Source of the DNA: Pterobdella sp. o SKG-2022
Taxonomy: Eukaryota; Annelida; Clitellata; Hirudinida; Piscicolidae
Length of the DNA stretch: 64,000 nucleotides
Direction of reading: 5' to 3'
Assembly: GCA_964035795.1 (NCBI GenBank)
Contig: OZ038320.1
Span: 3,039,896 to 3,103,895 of the forward strand
Positions 14,246 to 24,859 of the stretch are shown piece by piece (position 1 is the stretch's first letter; each line of letters opens with the position of its first letter). A program made the position numbers and the translations under genes. The notes beneath the pieces are model-generated. The model was not told the origin of the DNA and did not search any database. It was given only the letters and a program-made list of their open reading frames with translations.

Positions 14246-15370
14246 CGCACATACTCTTTTAATATTATTTCTTAATATTTTTTCAATTTTTACCTATAGG
14301 GATTTTAATCAGAGATCATGCTCTCTTCTGAAGTAATATATGGGCTAGCAGTAAAGATTGATAATGACTATTTAGCATGTTAGAATAATTACCAGGATCA
14401 CAGTAGTATGATAGCGTTGTAATCAATCTACCAGCGTATTTTTCGTTTATTCTAATCAATCTAACAGTGTTTTTTTTCGTTTGGTTTTTATAACGATTTG
14501 TTCTCCAATAATTTTTTTTATAAGACTTTTATGTCGGTTCTTAGCTCGCAAATGAATCGTTTGTTTGCGAATTATTGTTTCAAGCGGAAGAAAAAAATTG
14601 TTTTAAACGTGTTCGCATAATTCATGCTTCGATTAAATTTTGAAGGTAATTCAAATAGAATTATTATTTGGTATTTTTTCGGTTTATGAGATTTTTTTTC
14701 TATAAATACGAAATTTTTTCTTTAAATATACTAAAAATGCTTTCAATGGTTACTTTATTCATAAAGTAGTCTTATCGAATTAGAGATTGTTTGAAGGTTT
14801 CACTTTTGTTTCAATTTACACTTTTCCATAGTCATTAAAACTTTATTTTTTCAACTCACAAAAATTTTTTGATTTTGCATGGTGGTTTATGAGTGCTTCG
14901 ATAGTAAGAATTTTGCTTTTAAAAGAAATAAAACATGGTAGATAAAAATTGGAAATTTATTTTTATAAACAAGGTCTGTGAATGAATCTATCAATGGATA
15001 CCAAGCAGTAAAGTGAAACCAATTAAGAGTAATATTGAAAGATTCGAAACACGACATTTAATCAATGTTTTTCAGTGAATCTAGCAGACAACAGTTAGGA
15101 TGCTCTTCAAAATAATTTCAATTCTTGTTAACCTATTGCAGTGTTGCAGAGAAGTGTTAAGAACCGAGCTTTCAGAGAAAATAACCAACAAATTAAATTT
15201 AGGTCTTTCCATTCATTTGCCATTAATACATATTGATCACCGATTCAAATTATTCTCAAAATAAATATTTACAAATTGAATCACAAATTCAGTTATTAAG
15301 TGTTGCTAGTTATTCGGTGTTATGAAACTTATCAAAGTTAACAATTTCAATCCTAAGATGACAACTTCGA
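14246..15370. other. Downstream flank and probable 3' UTR of the zinc-finger gene
   Basis: This lies immediately downstream (minus-strand sense) of the NocA-like stop codon. It is AT-rich with no reading frame of interest. It presumably contains the 3' UTR and polyadenylation signal, but several AATAAA-like sites occur by chance in such sequence and I cannot choose one. Confidence 0.4.
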
Positions 15371-17032
15371 CTACGGACCTGCCGAGGATCCCAGTCGCTG
15401 ATTGTAGAGGTTGTATGGAGAATAATAAGCCGCCAACGATGGCGGAAATGGGTTAGCTTGAGACAAGTTTAATAATGGTGGAGTGGGAGGGCGTGATGAA
15501 GATTTATATGGATGGTAGCGAGAAGAAGCAAGAAAGCCATTTGGGTTATAGCTGCTGGAAGGGAGTTGAGATAGGTGATAGTTCTGGGAGGGTGGTGGTG
15601 ATCTTGAGGATGGTGTGGTGGATGTTCTCTGTGGGTTAAGTCCAAAGAAGTTTGGAAGAGAAAAAGGCAAAGGTGGGAGAGCTGCTGGGTTGAAAGGAGG
15701 TAGAGGTTGCGATGAGGGAGGTAGGGATGAATGAGACGATGGCTCTAAAGATGATTTAGAAGTCGCAGGGGCTGTTGGTGATGTGGCTGTATGAGCATGC
15801 AGGTGCAACAAAAACTCTTCTGAATTCGTGAACTTTTTTCCACAATAATCACTTCCTTGCACCCAATTGCATGTTAAAGGTTGTGATGGAGATGTGGGAA
15901 GAGGGTTGGAAGACTGGTTGAAAAGGGAAGAAGCAAGTCCTGAAGAGAGCATGAGAGGATTGAAGGGAGGAAGGCAAAAGGTTGATGAGGGAAGGCCTCC
16001 AGGGTAGAAGAGATTGGCAGCTGCTTGCAATTGCTCGGCTGAAGTATGGCTTCCAGGGTTTTTGTCAGAACATTGGTTGCACCCTGGTGTGGTGCAGTTT
16101 TTGTGTGATCCTGGTGAGTGATTCTTGAGGAGGGAAGAAGGGCTTGATGAAGAGAGGTGCTGGCCATTACAATATGGATCCTTGCACAGACTAGACAAAC
16201 ATCGACGTGAAGAGGAGTTCGTAGTTGGTGGTTTTTGTTGACTAGCAGCTGCAGCTGCTGCAGCAACAAAATTTGCTGAATAAGCAGCGGCTGCGGCGGC
16301 AGCAGCGGCAAGAGGGTCCATGGGAAAGGGGTATCCAAAAAGGGAGGGGTAGAGGTTGTTGAGGCCTGGAAAGTTCGAAGCATTTTGCATTGCCGCTGCT
16401 TCTTGGAGCTTCATTGAGCTATAAAGAGGGTAGAAAGGGTTTTTTGATAAAAAATCTTGGTTGGATGCATCAAGGTATGGAAATAAAGAATTTGCGTTTT
16501 TATTGTTTGCAAAAGTGTTATTATAGCCGGGAAAGTACCGGCCGTTAGCAGCCGCCAAAGCCGCTAGTTCATCATTATAACTCATATACTTTTCCGAATA
16601 AAGACCGTTTGTATACTTTTCCATGAAACGTTCTCCAAAGTTAGTGCTGGCAGGCACTTTGAAGCCTGTATTTTTGGAGCTAGGACTGCTTTTGTGGTTC
16701 GATGACGATTGCTTGCTACCTTCTTTACGATCTGTCGAGTTTGAAACGCCATTGTGTGATTTTTTGCGGTCATCATTATTGTTTGAATTCGTGCCAGCTT
16801 TGCTTCCTTTTTCAGAGGGTGAGTTTGTTTTTTGTCTATGAGATCCTTCTTTGGAATATGAGTTTGTGTTGTTGCCCCCATTGGTACTGTGTCCATTTGT
16901 TGATAAGCTGTTGAGGTTTAATGGAAGGTCCTTCTTGTCGCCACTGGAAGAGTTTTTGTTTGCTTGCGACTCCTTGCCAATACTACTGCATGTCTGCACC
17001 AACAGAGCCAAAGGACTGTTTTTCGCGTCTAA
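15371..17032 (-). CDS. noc/Zfp703-like: NocA/Elbow/Zfp703-503-type zinc-finger transcriptional repressor, last coding exon
   Basis: NET-family (Noc, Elbow, Nlz/Zfp703-503, TLP-1) nuclear co-repressor; family members act in limb, tracheal, eye and neural patterning. The exon gives 553 residues to the stop. It begins after a canonical acceptor (TTTACAG, about 17033-17039) with LDAKNSPLALLVQTCSSIGK, which matches the conserved LDAKKSPLALLAQTCSQIG element, so the internal TTG at 17011 is not a start. In order: Ser/Asn-rich region; FKVP segment; two poly-Ala tracts (about residues 237-262); a Cys cluster with CKDPYCNGQH (about 283) and CTTPGCNQC; one C2H2 finger, C388-x8-C397-x12-H410-x3-H414, with the long Cys spacing typical of the family; Pro/Ser-rich tail containing RYHPYKS. 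The length suits the family (about 540-600). The 5' exon, expected to encode the HPEYLQPL-type segment, was not found in the window. Identification is secure; which paralogue is not. Confidence 0.94.
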   Translation of the reverse strand, partial: LDAKNSPLALLVQTCSSIGKESQANKNSSSGDKKDLPLNLNSLSTNGHSTNGGNNTNSYSKEGSHRQKTNSPSEKGSKAGTNSNNNDDRKKSHNGVSNSTDRKEGSKQSSSNHKSSPSSKNTGFKVPASTNFGERFMEKYTNGLYSEKYMSYNDELAALAAANGRYFPGYNNTFANNKNANSLFPYLDASNQDFLSKNPFYPLYSSMKLQEAAAMQNASNFPGLNNLYPSLFGYPFPMDPLAAAAAAAAAYSANFVAAAAAAASQQKPPTTNSSSRRCLSSLCKDPYCNGQHLSSSSPSSLLKNHSPGSHKNCTTPGCNQCSDKNPGSHTSAEQLQAAANLFYPGGLPSSTFCLPPFNPLMLSSGLASSLFNQSSNPLPTSPSQPLTCNWVQGSDYCGKKFTNSEEFLLHLHAHTATSPTAPATSKSSLEPSSHSSLPPSSQPLPPFNPAALPPLPFSLPNFFGLNPQRTSTTPSSRSPPPSQNYHLSQLPSSSYNPNGFLASSRYHPYKSSSRPPTPPLLNLSQANPFPPSLAAYYSPYNLYNQRLGSSAGP

Positions 17033-19875
17033 CTGTAAAGGAAAAAAGTGGAAAAATTAATTTTTACGCTTAAATTGTAAATTTCTCAGAAATATTTTAA
17101 GCACAAATCATTTTTTTATTTAATAATCAATAGTACAAATTTTTGTGAAAGAATATGATTCACAAAAATATGATTTAAATGGTATTCAAACTCTAGGCTA
17201 CGTCAAATTTTTATTGCAATTCCTAATAAATTTTTAAAAGTTGAATGGAAACCTAAGTGCTCAAACATTTAAATGGATAGCCAACATAAACACAACACAT
17301 ACTAGTAAATTATTTAATTAGAAGTGTCGGACTTGAAAGAGCAGTTTGAAGATTTTCTTTTACTACTTATCTAGTCACAAACATAAAAAGCATAGTGAAA
17401 AGTAATTCTCCTGACATTTCAACTTCTTACGCGTCAGACAGGAATTGCTTGAAAAGCATTAAAAAAATCGTTAAAATGCATTTTATTAGTTCCCATAGCA
17501 TAAAATGTTCACTTTTAAAATGAAATAGATGTTTTAAACTCAGAGCCATAAAAACACAATAACATTTCAAGTCCTCATCTTTATTTCAAGTGTTAGTGTC
17601 ATGTTAAACCATCGTAAATCGTGAGAGGAACAAACGCTTTATTATCTACTCAACTGCAACTTAAACCGACTCTAAACTTTTACGGTTTTCCTAGTATTTG
17701 GTTGAGTTAACAATTCTAGTCGGTAATAAAAGGGATATTCTCGCTATGTTTTATAGTACTTGCAGCCTGTTGAGATAAACAAAAAAAGTTTAATTTTGCA
17801 GAATAATTGAAATAATAGCTTGCATAGTTGCCTCTTGAAACTTTATAGTCCCGTGGTAATGCACAAAACTAAACAAGGAACCCACGCAGATATCTTTAGA
17901 ACTTCTTGCAGACCAATATCTACGGATCTCCCAATACACACACAAGCGCTTCATTGTTTGATTGCACGATTTTTATGCCCCCCAATTCCCTTTATGATGC
18001 TCGCGATAAGGTGTTGTTAGTGCAACTAGCAGATTGGACCGACACTTTCAGACGTTTTATTATCCTTTTTTTAACAACAGACCTTCCCGCATTTAATGTG
18101 CAATCATTATTTACATCACGCCGTGTATCGTTTGATGTGGATGTAGCGGATGTATGCTGATAGAAAGCATTGAGAGACTCATAAGTCAAAGCTAGTGGCA
18201 GCGAATAGGCATAAATGACGTTTATTTCTTGTAGTTTACGTCTTGTTCACCTAATTCCAAAGACTATGTTAATTTGATTTTTTGTTTTAAACATACCCTA
18301 TGTTGTGTTTAAAAATGTAGACTATTAAATTGATTTAATGTTCTAAAAATACAAAGTTATGAAGTGGGTTTGCAAAAGGCACATTAGAACATAAGTTATG
18401 GTCCTTTTATGATCTGCCTCTCATAAATCCTCTCTTGCTATTCATCCATTCCTATAAGCTTTGTTTACGATCACTTTTAATTAGTCGGGTACATCAAAAG
18501 TTTTCATTATTTTTTTTTGCTTATTTTTTTTATTCTGTAATAATTTTTGAATATTCAATTATCTGAAATTTTTTTCACGTTTTCAACTATATTAAAGCTT
18601 TTATGGGGAAAAATGTTGAAAAACTAAACTAAATTCCGACTGATTGAATGATGAATGTGTATATAAAAATCTATTAATTTTATCTGTTCCGCTTTCATAT
18701 CGCAAACCTCTTACATAACAAGCATCAATAAAATGGTTTCAAAATCATGAACTAAACTCGAAACTTTGAAGTTAACCTTTAATAAAACCATCTCTAAGGA
18801 AAATTTTCTGCATCTTTATAAATTCGTACGTACTTTAAATAATTATTTAGTTTTCATCTTAAAGCCCAACAATTTGTTACCGAATGATTCTGTCTCAATA
18901 AAATGTTTCTTTTTATCAATGGTAGTTATTTATAGCCTCAATAAATTTAAGTTCATAAAGATTGCCAAGATTTATATCCTTTCATACGAACTATTTGTCT
19001 CATGTCAGCATTCAGATCAAAATAATTATACCCCTGTCGACTTTCCTCATTATTCACACCAACATTTTTCTTTGAACTGTCAGAAGTCATAAAAATTATG
19101 AAAAGGCGTTAGAGATAAAATTTTGTGTTTTACATATTGAATCCTTTAATGTATTCAGGACTTTTGAAATCCCAAGTTTTTTAACCTACTAAAAAACACT
19201 TTTTAAAAATCAACTTGATGTTTTTTCGACAATATCAAACATCAAAAGAGACTTCACAAATTCATGATAAATGATTTTTATTGCCCAGTCTACAAAACAA
19301 CGTAGGTTAAATATCAACCGAAGTGAACGCCAATCAATCTAACACACCATTGAATACTTAGCAAGTTATCAATGAGACGATGTGGTGTTTTGGCACATGT
19401 CTATTTTAAATCATAACATTGACTCGTCACTTCACAACAAAACGTTGTTTTAAATGCTTTGATCACCCATCTTAACATAACTTACCGAGCTCAACTTCTT
19501 AACAGTTCCAACGTGGCTTATTCTTAAGCTGAAATTTAACTTGCTCCAATACTTATCTTGATTAGAGCTATATACGTGAAGTAATAAATATACTCAAACA
19601 TTCAACTAAATGATTTGAAACTATTTCATTTACTTATAAAACACACACAACTCATAGAGCTTCACTAAATCAATTAATCTATTCGCATAGAGAACCCGAG
19701 CTCAAGTTTGCATGAAACGAGAAGAGAATTTTAAAATATTTCAACTTATTTCATTGTGTTATTAAAAATACAACGTCCATATCTCATAATATTTCCTTTC
19801 TTTCAACTGACAACCTTCGCATAAACACATCTCTATAAATAATACGAGCTTGGTATGCTTGTATAATTACCTATT
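17033..19875 (-). other. Probable intron of the NocA-like gene, with a GC-richer block
   Basis: This sequence lies upstream of the NocA-like exon across a good 3' splice site, so it is inferred to be intron. A block at about 17830-18190 is clearly GC-richer than its surroundings, is open in several frames on both strands and contains ACGTTTTATTA- and GCGATAAG-like elements. No homologous protein is recognisable. It could be an intronic enhancer or an untranslated exon. Confidence 0.4.
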
Positions 19876-20038
19876 CATTTTTTTTAGATCGACTTTCAGT
19901 CGCCCCATATTGGGGTTTCGTTAGCTCAACAGATGATTCACAGGGCACTACTCCTTTTGTGTATAATTGTCGGCCCGCGCGGGATTGAACCCGGTTACTT
20001 TAGGTCTAACGCTCTATCAGCTGAGCTATGCGGGCCAA
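19876..20038 (-). mobile_element. tRNA-derived SINE, complete, with target-site duplication
   Basis: In minus-strand reading: a tRNA-like head (20036-19972) starting GGCCCGC and ending in the complementary GCGGGCC, with D-arm-like AGCTCAGCTGATAGAGC (A box) and GTTCAATCC (B box), so an internal RNA polymerase III promoter is present. The anticodon arm is shortened and the T loop lacks a base, so it is not a working tRNA. A body of about 80 bp follows, with two adjacent hairpins (CCCC-ATATT-GGGG and CGACT-TTC-AGTCG in plus-strand sense), then an A8 tail (19885-19878). ACCTATT occurs directly outside both ends (19869-19875 and 20039-20045), a likely target-site duplication. A related head occurs at 30191-30261. 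Confidence 0.8.
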
Positions 20039-20045
20039 ACCTATT

Positions 20046-21898
20046 TATACCAATCATTTATTCCCATTAATGTCATGTATTATATTGTGAAGTGCTGAAT
20101 GGGGATAGCCCGTGAACGTTTTAAGAAATTTATGCTCCAATATATAACCACTTGTATGATTTAATTTTATAATAATAAACTAGTGAATACATTAATTTAA
20201 AAGTAAGTCAAAGACATAAATAACACTCAAAATGATTAAAAAATCAAAGCGTCATATGATGAAGAAGTCTTTAAAGCACCGTATATTTTCTTCAAAGAAC
20301 ATCACCACTCAACATCAAACACGCATCTTTTACCAACGTTGCCGAGTCAAATACTGGTGCATATTTAAGATACAAAGATAGTGAAAAATAATGATGCAGA
20401 TTGAAAATGTATGTTTTATGGCTTAAATAGGCGTATGCGAGAAAAAGTTCTGGTTGTTTAGATTTACTTACGATTAAGTGATGAGTGTTTATAACATTTG
20501 GTTAAACAAGTTAACATGATTCCATATTTATCATTTCACTAAAACTGTTAACAAAGTTTCATATATTTTTAATATAGGAAAAATTTATAGCGCTCAATAA
20601 TTTTGTATTTATAAATTGATTTCTTGAGAAAAATTGAAGTTATAGGCCTGAATATGTAAGTAAACATCTACTTGTGTATAATAATTCCCAAAGGCAAAAC
20701 AAAGGAGCGTAATAAACCAAGGATTTGCTAATGATAAGTAAGAGTGATAGAAAAATAATGAAGCCGAGTCTTGACAGATTGACTAGCACAGACGTAAATG
20801 GTTGTTTATACTACTTGAAAACCTTTTAAACTGTTTTCAGTCTATTTTAAATCTTTTCAAGTTTAAAACATATCACTTGAACTGTGTATTATCAAGATAA
20901 TATTAATCATGTATAAATGTTAAAAATTATAGAAATAAAGTCATAAAAATGATGTTTAGACAAGTGTAGCTGTGATAAAAATACTACTTTCTCACCAAAT
21001 TTGCTCATAACTCAAATTAATCTCAGATTCTTATAAGCAAAACAATAATAATGAGAACAAAAATAACAAAAACTAAAAGACCCACTAACAACATAAAAAA
21101 ACAATCCACAGAAAACAGTTTTAAAATCTTGGAAAAGTTGAAAAAGATGGCATGAAGAAATTTTTCAAACATTAGCGTGATATGAACGCAGATATGATTG
21201 GCATTGTCAGCTCACTACAAAGGTTTCCATCAACTTTGACATATGCATAAGCTATGATTGATTAGTTCATTCGGGGTAATACAATATTATTTATTAATTG
21301 ATTTTTGAAGTTATTTATCACGCAGATTTTTGTTAAATTTTTCGCTGTTTTTTGGATTTTATGGCCTTAAGTGGTATGAGATGTGTGACTTGGATGGCTA
21401 TGAGAATTTTGTTTTTTTTTTGGTTTAAATTAAACTGTATTTTTAAGTAGTTAATAGTTTTTTTAACAATTTCAAGGACTTTTTCAATTTTTTTCGATTT
21501 AAATGCCTGAAAGTTTAAAAGGTTTTTTTCAACCCGACACTAATTTTTTGAATTATAAATTACATAATTAATAAACCATAACAACAAGGTACGTGGTTAA
21601 AAATAGCAAAAGATATCTTCATATAAATCTTCTGAAAATACAAACTGCGCGCTTCAAAGATCCCTTGTTTATGGATTAGAAAAGAGAGCTTAATTTAATT
21701 AACTTTCCTTCTAGTTAATAGCTCTAATATTTTAGTCTTTGTGATTCCTGTTTTTAACTATGAATCCCAAGTAATCAATTTCTTACTTTTCAGTTTATTT
21801 CATCAAATTTTTAAAGTTGAGTTTTGATTTAGAAGAATATTATATTTATTGTTTTAATGTATAACTGTTAACAGATTTTTCAGACATTTTGATGTGCT
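20046..21898. other. AT-rich non-coding DNA, no gene recognised
   Basis: No supported exon or RNA gene. It is probably intron or upstream DNA of the minus-strand NocA-like gene. Confidence 0.5.
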
Positions 21899-22033
21899 TA
21901 TAAGCAATGTTCAACAATTTTTAACGTCGATTTATGAATGAATTTAGTAAATTTATTTTAGCTGATTTTGCATAATAAATGTACTAAAATTCTTTCATAA
22001 ATCGACATTGAAAACAGTTGAATATTGTTTATA
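21899..22033. repeat. Long imperfect inverted repeat (hairpin, foldback/MITE-like)
   Basis: The left arm (about 21899-21959, beginning TATAAGCAATGTTCAAC) and the reverse complement of the right arm (about 21972-22033, beginning TATAAACAATATTCAAC) match over about 61 bp at roughly 80% identity, around a loop of about 12 bases. The shared core GTCGATTTATGAA-GAATTT is nearly perfect. No coding capacity or clear target-site duplication. It could be a decayed foldback element or a long-hairpin RNA source. Confidence 0.8.
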
Positions 22034-24771
22034 GAATGTTTTTAAAATTCAAACAATTGAAAGCTTTTTCAAGACTGTCAAATTATTTTTATGAAGTTCA
22101 AAAACTGCCAATATCCTAGAAAAGGAAATAAGCTTTGTAGATACTTGTCAAAAAACTATGAATAAGAATTCTAAAATAAGCCAGTATCAAAAAGAAATGG
22201 AAAACTCATAAACAAAAGGTGATGAAAATATGAAATGTTACAGAGCTTGGGTAGTAAAGGTGCCTATAAAGGCACTGCTTAACCAAAAGTAGGAAATTGG
22301 ATGTGAATATATTTAACAAGAAGCCTAACATAATGAGATGAATTATAAAAAAAAATACTGATTTTTTATTTATAAAATTAATTGTCAGAAACAGTTATAA
22401 ATATTTTTGGTTTGAAAGAGTTTTTAGATAAATTCATTTGAAAATACTGTCTCTTAAAACATTGTTTTTAAAGAAATATTATACAATGATTTATTTTAAG
22501 AAACATTGGTATTTATTGTAGTGCTTAGTTCTTAATGAGTGTAGCCATTTGGAGCTTTTGAGGTGCTTCTATTTATAGTAATTAAGTGATGCTACAGGGT
22601 GCAAGAGTGGCAGAAATATAATGAAAGTTTCTCAGTAAATTTCCATAGTTTTGAGTAACTCTATTTTAAATAAAAGATAATTATTTAACTTATATTTTTG
22701 AAGTTGATGGAATGATTTTTTTAGACAAAAATCGAGGAAATAATAACCATGGTGGTGAGCTCATTAATCGATGTTGTCAAGTAAATGACCTCTAGCTGAT
22801 CTTAATTACCTTCGATTGATTAATCAGCTTCAGCGTCTCTTAAATCATCTCCAATGAATCATTCGAAATGTCATTCAATTAATACTTGATGAATTTTTTC
22901 TGTTTAGTTTTTATGCTCACATAGAATATTCTTTGAGATCTTTGGAAATTAACTCAGACTTTTCACAACATCTTTCATGTTTTAAATTCCGATCGTTTTT
23001 GTAAAGTAATCAGCTTTGGACTTTTGATAAGTGACTACTCGGTCGCGATTTGACCCACGGAACCAAGTTATTGACATAATACGCCCAAGACTTACGAGCC
23101 ATTTACAGAGAAAGCAATTTTCGCAAACAAAAAATATTCTCCCTAGTTGTGCGCATTTTAGCTCAAGATCCTATAACTAAATCATTTGTGTTTTTGCTTT
23201 TACTTTTTTTGTTTTTAATTCTAAAATTGTTATTTTCCAATCATTTTTGTGTTTCGCCATTTTAAAGTTTCAAGCTGGCATTAGCCTTTACTCAAGTCAT
23301 AAAGAAGGTACTGTGATGCTAAATGAGACTTAAATTTGACACGCAGATCATTAATTCATGTTACCTTAATGTACCTTAGTTACACCATGCCCTGTGGTAT
23401 TTTAAAGAACAATTTCACAAAAATATTCATTTTATTTTTAAATCTCAATTTATATATTATCTTCACTTTAAAAATTTGTCGAATTTTTATAATCTCACAG
23501 CATATATAGAAAATAAACATCGACATAAAAACAATAAAAGTGGAAATAATGGCAAAATTAATTAAACAAAGAAAAAACAGTATCAACCGGATAGATAAAT
23601 CAGTCGGGATGCAAAGATTAATGCATCGGTAGTGTCGTTAACACATTTCTTTAACATAACACCAAATCTTCTATTTACAGTTTTGAAGAGTCGATACAAA
23701 AATAAAGCCATTTTTATGCATATGCTTTTTTTTCACTTTTGAATTTTAAGGTTTTAAACGCAGAATAAAAAGTTGGTTTCATGCACGTATCAAAACACAA
23801 GGTGGGTTAAATATGGGAGAATATCCTTTGTTCTACTCATAAAATGAATCGTCAAAAAAGCTTTAAAAATTATTTGACTATCACTGTTTGTGAGTTTTCT
23901 CAATTATGAAGAATAAAAACTAACATCTAAACTGAAATATATTGTTTTTAAATTGAAAAAGTATTAACAAGTGATCAAAAGTTCATACAACAAAATTTAG
24001 TTCTAGTAGCCTACAAGTAGAAAAACAAAATAGAGGACTTGAAATAATAAATAGTAGAATGTATTAACCGCGGTGGAAGGAAAGAAGTCGGGGGAGATAT
24101 ACTGTGAGGAAGATATTACTGGGGTAGTTGAAGATGACACAGACATCTTCTCTTCGATTTATTTCAAATATTCTTTTTTTAATGAATGTATGCTTTTTAT
24201 TTTTTTTACTGTGGTGTATCAATTTTTGTCAGTCATAACTTAATATTCGATTGCTTCATTGACGTTAGGATTAATATACTGAGCAATGATGTCATTCGGA
24301 GTGATTTAACCAGGTTTTTATATGATAACTCAGAACTTTTGCTTATTTTGTTTTGTAGCCATAGGATTTATTTGAAACCACTAATGATCTTTGAAGTTGA
24401 ATTTCACCAAGTGAATCAATTGTAATACTTTATATCAATGGAATTATTCACGATTGAGTTGTAATGCATTAGAAGATTCTAATCTTTCTATTAAAATGCT
24501 ATTTTTAAAAAAATTTTAATCCAACTTTGAAAGTTGAATTCAATGTGTTTGTTGTAAGAAATCCAAATTTCTAAAGATCTTTGTCAAGTTCCTGAATCAA
24601 ACTTTAAGTTAAACAATCAATAAGTATTGACGAGATAAAGCGTTCAGATTTAAAAAATAACTTTAAAATGCGGATTTAAACAATAAAAAGGCAGAATCTA
24701 CTACAGTACAGAACATTCACTGACATATCTTTCAAATCTAACAGCTTTATATAAACGCACATATGAGAGTG

Positions 24772-24774
<3 letters not shown>
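22034..24774. other. AT-rich non-coding DNA with two compositionally distinct patches
   Basis: No supported gene. Patches near 22745-22870 and 23030-23120 have more complex, less AT-biased sequence, including homeodomain-type TTAATTA/ATTGATTAATC cores in the first. This would suit non-coding control DNA of a patterning gene, but only comparison with relatives could show it. Confidence 0.35.

Positions 24775-24856
<82 letters not shown>
24775..24856. repeat. TA dinucleotide microsatellite, 41 units
   Basis: Uninterrupted AT repeat of 82 bp. The opposing Tyr-Ile frames across it are repeat artefacts. Such tracts are replication- and assembly-unstable, so the length may not be exact. Confidence 0.98.

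Positions 24857-24859
<3 letters not shown>

Noticed and set aside
15874..16896. Several 70-169 residue frames on both strands over the zinc-finger exon
   Set aside because: Shadow frames of the NocA-like exon; their composition follows the Ser/Pro/Ala codons of the real frame.
17011..17011. Translation start of the NocA-like protein at 17011
   Set aside because: The codon is TTG (Leu) inside the conserved LDAKxSPLALL motif, which extends upstream to a splice acceptor; the true start lies in an unseen 5' exon.
19972..20036. A functional tRNA gene
   Set aside because: Only 65 nt long, anticodon stem incomplete and T loop one base short. A tail and target-site duplication show it is a SINE head.
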